Part shown: positions 1-7,867 of the stretch, piece after piece
Layout: each line of letters starts with the position of its first letter
Position numbering within the stretch: the first letter of the stretch is position 1
Virus record (IMG/VR): IMGVR_UViG_3300037246_000385
Coordinates: 1 to 23,909 of that record
Length of the DNA: 23,909 nucleotides
From: a virus
Strand: one strand, 5' to 3'
Made by a program: the position numbers and the translations under genes
The notes under the pieces: model-generated
Told to the model about the DNA's origin: nothing
The model's database searches: none
The model's input: the letters and a program-made list of their open reading frames with translations, nothing else

Positions 1-369
1 CAAAGGTTTAAGATAACTCTTTCTAAGACTGATTTTACAACTAAGTCCTATGATGACATAGAGATATTCCCTCATGTAAGGACTGCTTTTAGAACTTTTA
101 CTGATGAGGATGCTACTCCTTCAGTTAAGGGAGGGGAAGCATTTAAAACTGCCAATGGTCAGGCAACAACTATAACGGATTTTGATGACACTTATGACGG
201 ACAAGTATTTAGAGTTGTTATTGGTGATGCAAATACTACTATTGATTTTTCTAGCACTAACTTGAAGGGCAATGGTGGTGGTGATTGGAGTCCTGCCGTA
301 AATGATGCTATGACTTGTATCAGCGATGGTACAACTATATGGTGTGATATAAGCGATAATAGTGCGTAA
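1..369 (+). CDS. C-terminal part of a probable tail spike / fibre protein (5' partial)
   Basis: The reading frame is open from base 1 and stops with TAA at 367-369, giving the last 122 residues of a longer protein whose start lies outside the window. The end is rich in Gly, Asp, Thr and Asn, with motifs such as ATTITDFDD, YDGQVFRV and NLKGNGGGDW followed by TIWCDISDNSA. This pattern resembles the short beta-structured C-terminal domain that often closes phage tail spikes and beta-helix (pectate-lyase-like) host-binding proteins. Receptor binding or polysaccharide degradation is inferred from family resemblance only; the catalytic or helical part is not visible. The next gene starts immediately after the stop (TAA then ATG), so the two are probably co-transcribed. 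Confidence 0.6.
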   Translation, partial: QRFKITLSKTDFTTKSYDDIEIFPHVRTAFRTFTDEDATPSVKGGEAFKTANGQATTITDFDDTYDGQVFRVVIGDANTTIDFSSTNLKGNGGGDWSPAVNDAMTCISDGTTIWCDISDNSA

Positions 370-657
370 ATGGCTAGTATAGGTATGATATTGAAAACCT
401 TGGCATGTCTGCTGAAACTTAAATGCAAGCATACTTTTGATATGGTTGATTTGGAGCAAACCGGCATTCCAGAATTAGAACCACCTGAGACAAGAGGGTA
501 TGAAGAATGGGAACGATATTTCACTGCAATATATAAGCATGAATCCGTGACTAGAAGAGTGAAATGGCCTTGTTCAAAATGTGGCAAAGTATTCTATGCC
601 CATTGTGGGTTAGACATTGCACATGAAGGGAATATAGTAAGAAAGAAAAAGGCTTAA
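370..657 (+). CDS. small cysteine-containing protein upstream of terminase, unknown function
   Basis: This encodes 95 residues starting at the ATG that directly follows the upstream TAA. Its own stop overlaps the terminase start in TAATG. Metal-binding residues are arranged as CLLKLKCKH near residues 13-21 and CSKCGKVFYAHCG near 68-80, so a zinc-ribbon or zinc-knuckle fold is plausible. The middle is charged and probably helical (GYEEWERYFTAIYKHE). The small terminase subunit usually sits in this place, but no helix-turn-helix can be recognised, so I do not call it TerS. It has no clear Shine-Dalgarno site and may depend on translational coupling with the gene before it. Confidence 0.6.
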   Translation: MASIGMILKTLACLLKLKCKHTFDMVDLEQTGIPELEPPETRGYEEWERYFTAIYKHESVTRRVKWPCSKCGKVFYAHCGLDIAHEGNIVRKKKA

Positions 658-2384
658 TGGAACTAACCGATAACGACATAAAACAGTTAAACACCTTTGA
701 GAATTTCCTTAGTTTTCAGCCAACTTGGATATTCAGGGCGTTTATAAACTGCCCCAATAGGGTAATAGGACTATTTACTGGCAATCAGTACGGCAAGACC
801 AACTCTGCCATGTATCAGTATGTTTTAAGGGTATTAGGCGTACATCCTATTCCAGAAAAGAACGTACTTTATTTTGAATGTCCGAATAAGCATTACTACT
901 CGATTAAGACTAGGCCAGAAGATAATGTTTGTACTGAATGTGGAGAAAAGCTAGAGATACATAAGCGCAAGTCTAGGACTTATAGGCTTTGTGCTGAAAC
1001 ACTGCCAGGTGATAAGGGTGATACAGGTAAGGAAGGTACTTCTTCTGAAATAAAGAATACTGTTTATCCTGCACTAAAAACATGGCTACCTTCTATGTTA
1101 ATTAAGAAGGACATAACATTTAGAAACCCAGCCATGATAGTTAAAGACCCTAATGCAGGGATGGAATTCGGGGATTTGACTTATGAAGGTGGAGACATAA
1201 TATTTGAGTTTGTATCTTACAATCAGTCTACACAAAGTACAGCAGGAGTACAGCGACTAGGATGTTATTGTGACGAAGAACCGCCAAGTGATTTCTACAA
1301 GGAGCAGTTACCACGACTCTTACAGGAGAATGGTGACTTTATAATAGGTCTTACGCCTGCTTCCTATATCTCTTGGACTTATGATGAGATATTTGAAAAG
1401 GCAAGCATTTATTATCGCAGTAAAGTAATAGTAGACTACCTTGCTAAAGAAGGGCAGACAGTTAAGCAGATTGAAAAGACTGATTTTAATCTTGACATAG
1501 CAGTATTACAGGCCGCAACGGATGACAACCCTACGCTTGACCTTGATGTTATAGATGAGATGTTTAAGCACTATGACGACCCTGATGATATAGCAATTAG
1601 ACGTTATGGGATATTCAAACAGGTATCAGGTAGGATATTTAAGGATTTTGAGTATAGTACGCACTTTATAAATGGGGAGAAATATTTTCCTGATGGGATT
1701 CCTAGAGATGGGTGGGTTCACGCAAGGGGCATAGATTACCATCCACAGACCCCTTGGGCTAGTTCTTCGATGAGCCTGTCACCCACGGATGAGGCATTTG
1801 TATGGATTGATTTTAATCCTTCACCTGAGAAGTTGACAACAAAGGAGATAGCAAAGGAAGTGGCTCTCATGGGCAAGGATTACAAGTTTACACTTAATAT
1901 TATTGACCCGCTTGTTAAGGCAACAAGTGATGGTGGTGTAACCACGCTAGATGACTTTAATGGTGCTTTTTACGAATATAAGCAAGAGAACATAGGTACT
2001 GGTGGCTATTGGCAGGTTTGGGATACAAAAGGTGAAAAAGGTAGGGATGCTATAAGGACAAGACTTAAAAACTCTTCTAAAGTTGGAAAACCTTTTAACA
2101 ACAAGGTAGTTAAGGATGGCAGAACTCAATATCTTCCTACTTTATGGATTCTAGGTAATTGCAAAAATACAGCACAATCTATGAGACAGTGGAGATGGGA
2201 AGAATGGGCAGACCCTAAATCCAGAAACACTAAAGATGCGAAGAACAAGCCAATGCAAAAGTGGAGTCATTTCTGTATGGTTATAGAAGCTATATTTAAA
2301 GAGCCTGCGTTTAGGGCTAGAGACACTTCATATAGACCACCAGCACCAAGACAACACAATTACTTTAAGGGTAGGGGTAGATAA
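657..2384 (+). CDS. terL: terminase large subunit (packaging ATPase and nuclease)
   Basis: This 575-residue protein is the DNA-packaging motor. It hydrolyses ATP to pump DNA through the portal and cuts the concatemer. A Walker A-like loop GNQYGKT lies at 42-48, a Walker B-like strand ending in CDEEP at about 205-209 (D206, E207), and a coupling-motif candidate GLTPAS at 231-236. In the C-terminal nuclease half, acidic candidates are D360 (ARGID) and D417 (NIIDP); a third nuclease acid is not obvious. Between Walker A and B is a Cys/His insertion (C75, H79, C92, C95) that looks like a zinc ribbon. Length is normal for the family. The start is fixed by the TAATG overlap with the upstream gene, and the stop overlaps the portal start the same way. 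Confidence 0.93.
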   Translation: MELTDNDIKQLNTFENFLSFQPTWIFRAFINCPNRVIGLFTGNQYGKTNSAMYQYVLRVLGVHPIPEKNVLYFECPNKHYYSIKTRPEDNVCTECGEKLEIHKRKSRTYRLCAETLPGDKGDTGKEGTSSEIKNTVYPALKTWLPSMLIKKDITFRNPAMIVKDPNAGMEFGDLTYEGGDIIFEFVSYNQSTQSTAGVQRLGCYCDEEPPSDFYKEQLPRLLQENGDFIIGLTPASYISWTYDEIFEKASIYYRSKVIVDYLAKEGQTVKQIEKTDFNLDIAVLQAATDDNPTLDLDVIDEMFKHYDDPDDIAIRRYGIFKQVSGRIFKDFEYSTHFINGEKYFPDGIPRDGWVHARGIDYHPQTPWASSSMSLSPTDEAFVWIDFNPSPEKLTTKEIAKEVALMGKDYKFTLNIIDPLVKATSDGGVTTLDDFNGAFYEYKQENIGTGGYWQVWDTKGEKGRDAIRTRLKNSSKVGKPFNNKVVKDGRTQYLPTLWILGNCKNTAQSMRQWRWEEWADPKSRNTKDAKNKPMQKWSHFCMVIEAIFKEPAFRARDTSYRPPAPRQHNYFKGRGR

Positions 2385-4339
2385 TGGCAAAGAAAAAACA
2401 GTCAACGCCAAAGCATAGATTCGATAAGAGAATAGAAGATGCGGTAGCTTCTACTGTAGTTGATAGTGAATATCGAACTGCACAATCCAACAACACTGAT
2501 GCCAATGATGACTTTGAGGCGTTTGTAGACCTATTCGACTCAGAAAGAACTGAGCGAGAATATGATTGGATGAGTGACATATCTCTACCTGAATTTACTT
2601 CTCATATGCTTACTCAATGCTCTATTGACGTAGACCAGTATTTTCAGACTAGGGATTTCGTAGAGGCGTACCTACAAGATGAATCACCAGAAGCAGTAGC
2701 ACAAGCAAGTGCAGCCAAAGAACTTATAAATAGAACACTCAACCAAAAGCATCTCCATCACTACCAGAAGTATGTAAGGGCTAAGTTGATTAACCACCTT
2801 CAGGGTAATGTGTATATAGAATGTTGGTGGGAGCAAGAGACTAAGAGGGGCATTGTAGGCACTGAGACTATTGTTGAAGAACTCGATGTAGATGAGTTTG
2901 GCAACCCAATGATAGACTTTGAAGTGCAGATACCTGCGAGGCGTGTATTTGAAGTTGATGTAGAGGATGATATACCAGCAGTAGATAGGTTTAATTATGA
3001 AGTATATGACCCCAGAAATGTGTTTACTGACAACCAATATGTTTATTCTCTTCAGGATAAGCAGTATGTAATATTCAGGCTTGAAAGGACTTTAGATGAC
3101 CTTAAAATAGAGCAAGCCAAGCATGGTTACTTCAACCTTGATGTTGTAGAAGATTTGCAGATAAATGGTGACACGGAAGCTAGGAGAGACACCAAGAAAG
3201 ATGATAAGACTGTACCTGATAAGACGCCATCTAAGCAGATGGATATTCTTAGGCGTTATGGTAAGTTCTGGACTCTTGTTGATGTAAAAGAAGATGGTAG
3301 TGTTAAGGTAAAGCCGGGGCTTGATATAAATGGCGACCCTAAAGATGATGCCGAGCTTCTCGAAGTTCTTATCACTTACGCCTTGGTTGGTAGTAGTAAG
3401 GTAATGATAGGTTACCACCTTACTCCTTATCTTGATGCCAATGACCAGCCTTTTAGGCCCATCCTGAGAGGATTATGTTATGTCCACCCAACTAACGATG
3501 AAGGGCTTGGCGATGGTAAGTCATCTAGGGAATTACAGGTTGCCATTAATGATACGTTTAATATAAGTAATGATAGGGTTCAGCTTGCCACAATACCTAC
3601 ATTCATAACTAAAAAGTATGCTGTAGATGATAATGACACTTTGTACCTTGAACCTGGGCATAATATAGAGCTGGAAGACCCTAGTGACTTTAAAGAGCTT
3701 AAAATATCTGACAATATAGGTGGTGCGCTAAATCAGATAGCCATGCTTACAGGTGCTATGGATAAGGCTACCTCTATATTCCCTTCTACTATGGGAGCGC
3801 AGGTAAAGGCATCGACTACTGCTACAGCTATTGCTGGTGCTGAATCTCGTAGTGATATGAGGACTAATTACAAGTCTGTGACATTTGAGCATACAGCCTT
3901 ATCTGAAATGTATTGGATGATACAGCAAATGACTTATAGGTTTGCCCATGAAGAAACTGCATTTAAGTTGATGGGGGATAAGCTGTTTGATTTCGACCCA
4001 AGCAAGGACTACTACTATAAGCCGGTAAGTTCTTCTATTGAATCAGAACAATCCAAGGCTAATAAAATAAGAAGTTATATACAAATACTTGGTTATATTT
4101 CTTCTATTCCCCACCCTGATTCTGTTAATCAGATTAATCAGGTACTTACTAAGATATACGAATATATGGGTGATGAGTACGTTAGTTTTGGGAATAGTTT
4201 ATTGAATCCAAACATACCACTTACACCTCAAGGAGCGCAAGGTGGTAGTCCTGAAGCACTAGGTGGCGGTGGAGCAAGCAATCAGTTTGGTGGCGAGCAA
4301 TCAGGTGCAGAGCAATTTGTGAGGGAGGCTCAGTTCTAG
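2384..4339 (+). CDS. portal (head-tail connector) protein
   Basis: This 651-residue protein follows the terminase with a TAATG overlap. In tailed phages a large protein in this position forms the twelve-subunit portal ring at the capsid vertex. Supporting features are an acidic N-terminal region with WMSDISLPEF, a long helical and beta middle section, a segment like GLGDGKSSRELQVAIND near residues 375-391 that resembles the podovirus-type portal core, and a flexible Gly/Gln/Ala-rich C-terminus ending in SGAEQFVREAQF. Size fits the larger podovirus portals. The call rests on position, length and general pattern; I could not run a profile comparison. Confidence 0.85.
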   Translation: MAKKKQSTPKHRFDKRIEDAVASTVVDSEYRTAQSNNTDANDDFEAFVDLFDSERTEREYDWMSDISLPEFTSHMLTQCSIDVDQYFQTRDFVEAYLQDESPEAVAQASAAKELINRTLNQKHLHHYQKYVRAKLINHLQGNVYIECWWEQETKRGIVGTETIVEELDVDEFGNPMIDFEVQIPARRVFEVDVEDDIPAVDRFNYEVYDPRNVFTDNQYVYSLQDKQYVIFRLERTLDDLKIEQAKHGYFNLDVVEDLQINGDTEARRDTKKDDKTVPDKTPSKQMDILRRYGKFWTLVDVKEDGSVKVKPGLDINGDPKDDAELLEVLITYALVGSSKVMIGYHLTPYLDANDQPFRPILRGLCYVHPTNDEGLGDGKSSRELQVAINDTFNISNDRVQLATIPTFITKKYAVDDNDTLYLEPGHNIELEDPSDFKELKISDNIGGALNQIAMLTGAMDKATSIFPSTMGAQVKASTTATAIAGAESRSDMRTNYKSVTFEHTALSEMYWMIQQMTYRFAHEETAFKLMGDKLFDFDPSKDYYYKPVSSSIESEQSKANKIRSYIQILGYISSIPHPDSVNQINQVLTKIYEYMGDEYVSFGNSLLNPNIPLTPQGAQGGSPEALGGGGASNQFGGEQSGAEQFVREAQF

Positions 4340-5286
4340 TGCCATCCTTTAGAGACATATTAGATGCTTACAAAGGCTTTACTGAGGCGGGAGAACTTGC
4401 CATATCTTCTACTGCTGAATCTTTGCCACAGGCGATTAGGCAACCACTAGAAGCCGTAGGGAGAGGTGTGGAAGAGTTGTCTATGTCTGGTGCTGATGTA
4501 TTTATGGGTATGCCACCACAAGTGGGAATATTTGCTGGAAGAAGGGCTTTGGGTTTTGCAAAAGCACCAAATAAGTTCTCTAGTATGGCTGATAAGATGC
4601 AAAGGTTTGAGATAGACGATTCTCTTGCAAAAACTACAGGTAAAGCCAAGAGCATTAAGGGTGAACCTTGGAGGGTGGCAGAAACCAAGAGGGTTTTAGG
4701 GAAACTAGATGAAGTAATAGACCATCCTGAATTGTATAAGCAATACCCAGAGCTAAAAAACTATAAAGTTGTGATTAATAGATATGGTAGTAAAGGAAAT
4801 GCCTCTATAGATGATGTCAATAAAGTTATATATGTAGACGGTGTTAAGCCTCGTACTGGTATAACCAATACCGTATTCCATGAAGTCCAACATGCTGTGC
4901 AAGACATAGAGGGGTTTGTTAAAGGTGGTAGCCCTGAAGTCGGATTAGGACTTGGTCAAATAAGAAACCCCCAATCGGAAGCAGCTACGAAAGCAATACA
5001 TATTTTAAAATGGCGAGGCAAGAACGATAAAGCTTTGCAAGCATCTCTTAAAGAGCTAACTCCAGACATAAGAGAATTAGCTGAAGAATGGGCAAAAACA
5101 AAAAATATAAATGAATTGAAAAAGTTAAAAGGTAGTATAGATTTTGAAGCTTACCAACGCTTGGCAGGGGAGATAGAGGCTAGGGATGTTGAGGCGAGAA
5201 TGGCACTTTCTCCACAGCAAAGGCAAGCTATACAGCCTCTTTCATCGGAAGCGGCAATACCATTAGAGCAATTCATAGTAAGATAA
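4339..5286 (+). CDS. zincin-like metallopeptidase-domain protein after portal
   Basis: This encodes 315 residues from a GTG at 4339-4341 that overlaps the portal TAG (TAGTG). The core motif is VFHEVQHAVQDIEGF: H181, E182 and H185 form an HExxH zinc site, followed by Gly-rich sequence. A distal LAGEIEARDVEAR segment (275-287) could supply a third, acidic ligand at E278 or E280. The pair HE[IV]QHA..(D/E).EGF plus LAGE(I/V)EAR matches my memory of large polyvalent-protein-associated zincin domains found in phage and other mobile-element proteins. The region before it (HPELYKQYPELKNYKV) also fits. The first 75 residues contain small-residue and hydrophobic stretches. Substrate is unknown: it may mature the head, be injected, or act on host proteins. 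Confidence 0.7.
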   Translation: MPSFRDILDAYKGFTEAGELAISSTAESLPQAIRQPLEAVGRGVEELSMSGADVFMGMPPQVGIFAGRRALGFAKAPNKFSSMADKMQRFEIDDSLAKTTGKAKSIKGEPWRVAETKRVLGKLDEVIDHPELYKQYPELKNYKVVINRYGSKGNASIDDVNKVIYVDGVKPRTGITNTVFHEVQHAVQDIEGFVKGGSPEVGLGLGQIRNPQSEAATKAIHILKWRGKNDKALQASLKELTPDIRELAEEWAKTKNINELKKLKGSIDFEAYQRLAGEIEARDVEARMALSPQQRQAIQPLSSEAAIPLEQFIVR

Positions 5287-5290
5287 GGAG
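5285..5290 (+). promoter_or_regulatory. Shine-Dalgarno site supporting a TTG start
   Basis: AAGGAG sits 5 nt before the TTG at 5296-5298. No ATG or GTG in this frame is placed as well, so this site decides the start of the next gene. Confidence 0.7.
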
Positions 5291-5295
5291 TCAAT

Positions 5296-5598
5296 TTGGA
5301 TAATTTAACACCGACAGATATAGAGAAGTTTGTTGCTAAAGAAGGTAAAAAGGCACAAAGAACGCTCTCTATTCTAGGAAAGAACGAGCAATTACTAAAT
5401 GCAATACAGACTCCCATAGGTCAAGAGCTATTAAGCGATGCTCTACAAAACATAGATTGCTTGCTAGAGAAGATAATTGACGAGAAGGCAGATGAGAAAG
5501 ACAGGGCTGATTACAGAGCATTAAGGACTCTCACTATAAGATGGACTGAAAAGATACACGCTTACCAAGAAGCATTAATGAAGGTGAAAAATGTCTAG
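5296..5598 (+). CDS. small helical protein of the portal-capsid region, unknown function
   Basis: This encodes 100 residues from a TTG start with an AAGGAG site 5 nt upstream. It is charged and almost wholly helical, with segments TPIGQELLSDALQNID and LRTLTIRWTEKIHAYQEAL. Short helical proteins of this kind are common between portal and scaffold genes in environmental phages, but I know of no assigned function. Its last 8 bases overlap the start of the next small gene (ATG at 5591), which suggests coupled translation. Confidence 0.7.
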   Translation: MDNLTPTDIEKFVAKEGKKAQRTLSILGKNEQLLNAIQTPIGQELLSDALQNIDCLLEKIIDEKADEKDRADYRALRTLTIRWTEKIHAYQEALMKVKNV

Positions 5599-5752
5599 CA
5601 CGGAAGAATACATAGAGATACTTGATAATTTAGATAGTGATGAAGAAATCATTTGTTTTTTAGATGGTATATTCAACGAAGAGGATTGTGTTCCTGTTGA
5701 CGAAGAACAGATGAAAAGAATAGGCGAACTTGTTAAAGATGTAGAAATTTAA
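5591..5752 (+). CDS. 53-residue acidic protein, unknown function
   Basis: This short gene begins at ATG 5591, inside the end of the previous gene, and stops at TAA 5750-5752. An AAGGTG site at 5581-5586 lies 4 nt upstream. The protein starts MSSTEEYIEILDNL and ends KRIGELVKDVEI. It is very acidic, contains only two cysteines and has no recognisable domain. Position just before the scaffold gene suggests a morphogenesis accessory role, but that is inference. It is short, but start, ribosome site and tight packing all support it. Confidence 0.6.
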   Translation: MSSTEEYIEILDNLDSDEEIICFLDGIFNEEDCVPVDEEQMKRIGELVKDVEI

Positions 5753-5777
5753 TCAACAACAAAAGGGAGGAAGTAAA

Positions 5778-6581
5778 ATGAGTGAAGAAGTTACAACCGA
5801 AGCCGTAGAGCCAGAAGTCGCTGTTGAAGCCACTTCGGAAGCTACCGCAGAAGGGGTGACAGAAGAAGTTGTAGAGGTAAGTGCAACCGAAGCTGAAATA
5901 CCATCTGAGGAAGCACCACAAGCCGTACAACAAGCTCAAGAAGTAGAAGCACCTGTTGAGCCAGAGGATAATGCTGTTCGTTCACAACTTGGTCGCAAGG
6001 TCAAGTATATGGAAGACACCATGAATGAAACCCTTGGCAAGCTCGATGCTTTTCTTCAAAGCCAAAGCCAACCACAGTATCAACAACCTCAATATGCGCC
6101 ACCCGTTCAAGAGGAAGTTGAGGAAGAGTTCTTGACTAACAGGAATGTTGGAAGTGTGATTGAAAACTACATGACTCAGCACCAGAGCCAACAAAGTCAA
6201 GAGCAGGCACGGTATGAGAATGATTATGTAAAGATGACTAACAGGCTTGCCTCAGAAGTTGATGAAACTGATTACACTGAAATTAATACTGAAATGATGA
6301 CAAACTTTAATGTTCGTCATGGCAATGATGCTTCGGCTGATGCTGAAAGAAACTGGTTAAGGGCTGAAAGGGCTGTGCTTAGAAAAAGACAAGCCAATCC
6401 TGTCAGGAAAGCACCTCTAAAGCAGGAAAAGCCTTCTGCCCCTCTTGGTGGTGGTAGTGTGCAAAATGCGTCTGCAAAGAAAGTAAAAATGCCTAAATTT
6501 GATGATGCCACTCTTGCATATATGAAGAAAACGGGCATGACCGAGGAAAGGGCAGCTAAAATATTGGGAAACGCTCGCTAA
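5778..6581 (+). CDS. scaffold-like (capsid assembly) protein
   Basis: This 267-residue protein has the composition of a phage scaffold. The first 65 residues are strongly acidic and low-complexity (Glu, Val, Ala, Thr). A Gln/Pro-rich linker lies around 94-112 (SQPQYQQPQYAPP). The second half is helical and charged. The C-terminus is basic and ends in a short helix (MTEERAAKILGNAR), the type of tail that usually contacts the capsid protein. A GGGAGG ribosome site precedes the ATG. Position between portal and major capsid protein agrees. A scaffold would guide procapsid assembly and then leave or be degraded. No protease domain is fused to it. Confidence 0.75.
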   Translation: MSEEVTTEAVEPEVAVEATSEATAEGVTEEVVEVSATEAEIPSEEAPQAVQQAQEVEAPVEPEDNAVRSQLGRKVKYMEDTMNETLGKLDAFLQSQSQPQYQQPQYAPPVQEEVEEEFLTNRNVGSVIENYMTQHQSQQSQEQARYENDYVKMTNRLASEVDETDYTEINTEMMTNFNVRHGNDASADAERNWLRAERAVLRKRQANPVRKAPLKQEKPSAPLGGGSVQNASAKKVKMPKFDDATLAYMKKTGMTEERAAKILGNAR

Positions 6582-6598
6582 TTGCCAGCGTATAATAT

Positions 6599-7003
6599 AT
6601 GAGCAGAAGTAGAGCTAGAAGCAGCCGTAAGATTAAAGGTGAAGCCAGAACCATCCCTCTGAAGGGTAATAGTATTAGGGGCAATGGTGAGGATTCGGGT
6701 AAATATTATCGCTGTTGGAATTGTGGCTTTACGGTAGACTCTACCAGAGATTCAATAGGTGGAGAGCATAGTGGGTCTGGTGACAAGCAACTTGATTTCC
6801 ATGAACCAGCCTTGGGCGCAAAAGATACTTCGGATGAAGTGAATAATCTTTCCGTCTTAGGTGGTGATATAGGACATTTTGAGGTGGCACTAGAAAATGG
6901 GTCTGATGGTACGCCTAAAGAAATTAGGCATGACTTTCAATCCAACATAATAGGTGGTTGTCCGATGTGTGGTACTTTTAACTATAAGGGCGACTACAAA
7001 TAA
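6599..7003 (+). CDS. zinc-ribbon protein between scaffold and capsid genes
   Basis: This encodes 134 residues with two Cys pairs, YRCWNCGF (about 38-45) and GCPMCGTFNYKGDYK at the very end, likely forming one zinc ribbon with a long insertion rich in Gly, Asp and Ser. The N-terminus is basic (SRSRARSSRKIKGEAR). The only start in frame before the first Cys pair is ATG 6599; it has no Shine-Dalgarno site, so translation may depend on the upstream scaffold gene 17 nt away. Small zinc-ribbon proteins recur next to capsid genes in uncultured phages, but their role is unknown to me. Confidence 0.65.
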   Translation: MSRSRARSSRKIKGEARTIPLKGNSIRGNGEDSGKYYRCWNCGFTVDSTRDSIGGEHSGSGDKQLDFHEPALGAKDTSDEVNNLSVLGGDIGHFEVALENGSDGTPKEIRHDFQSNIIGGCPMCGTFNYKGDYK

Positions 7004-7025
7004 CCAATAATGGAGGTAATTTAAA

Positions 7026-7841
7026 ATGATTTCAGTAGTTCATGGTAGTCCACAGACCGTCTGGGTTCCAGTCGCTGTTGGTGCTACGGTCTACGTTGGA
7101 AGTATTGTTGCTGTTGATTTGTCTGCCATTGCAACAAGTGAAGGTCTTGTTGTAAGGGAGCAAGCTGACGGTGCTGCTAATACTACCAATAAAGATAGGC
7201 CATATGGTGTAGTAGTTGGTACAAACAGGAAAGAGCCTCTCTTTAGCTCTACTTATAATGCAGAGTACATCACTGATGAGGGTGTTGCTGGCCCTGCTAC
7301 TAGCTCGGTTGAGTATGTAGGTGTTGAGGGTGCTTGGGCAAAGGGTGAGAAGAGAGCTATGATTCATGTAGCACTTATCACCCCTAATACTGTACTTCGT
7401 GCGCCTTTCTACAATGATGCTGTAGGTACTGCTCCTGCTCTTCTGACCGTTTCTGTAGCTACTAGCAATGTTGCAGTTACAACCAACGCTTGTGATGTAG
7501 CTGGTGTTGCTGGCCTGGGTTCAATGTATTGGAGAACTGGCCCCAATGCAGGTTCTTACAGGATAACAGACGATAGTAGTGATGTAGATGCTACTTGGGA
7601 TATCCAGCTTGGTGCATCACCTACTCTCGGCGATACTGCTGTTCGGGTTGGAGTGCGTACTGCTGGTCTGTCTTATGTTCGTCTTGGTGATGATACCGTA
7701 TGTTCTTACATAAACACTTCTGAAACTGCTGCTACTAACTACGACATTATTCATGTTGTAAGACTTGACCTTAGTGTGGCTGGACGGGAGTATTGTGAGT
7801 TTATGTTTGATGGCGACCACTTCGCTAGTGTCAGAGCATAA
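7026..7841 (+). CDS. probable capsid accessory / decoration protein
   Basis: This 271-residue protein is beta-rich, with many Val, Thr, Gly and Ala and few charged residues, and lies directly upstream of the major capsid protein. A GGAGGT site at 7012-7017 gives the start. The first part, with VPVAVGATVYVGSIVAVD, resembles small beta-barrel capsid cement proteins. The second part contains YWRTGPNAGSYRITDD, a motif I associate with phage structural proteins near capsid genes. Likely role: binding the outside of the capsid to stabilise it. Other structural roles are possible. Confidence 0.55.
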   Translation: MISVVHGSPQTVWVPVAVGATVYVGSIVAVDLSAIATSEGLVVREQADGAANTTNKDRPYGVVVGTNRKEPLFSSTYNAEYITDEGVAGPATSSVEYVGVEGAWAKGEKRAMIHVALITPNTVLRAPFYNDAVGTAPALLTVSVATSNVAVTTNACDVAGVAGLGSMYWRTGPNAGSYRITDDSSDVDATWDIQLGASPTLGDTAVRVGVRTAGLSYVRLGDDTVCSYINTSETAATNYDIIHVVRLDLSVAGREYCEFMFDGDHFASVRA

Positions 7842-7867
7842 TATAAAGATATAGGAGGATAAATAAA

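Noticed and set aside
6591-6596. TATAAT hexamer just before the zinc-ribbon gene at 6599
   Set aside because: The closest -35-like sequence (TTGGGA, 6564-6569) is 21 nt away, too far for a normal promoter, and the hexamer overlaps the gene start.
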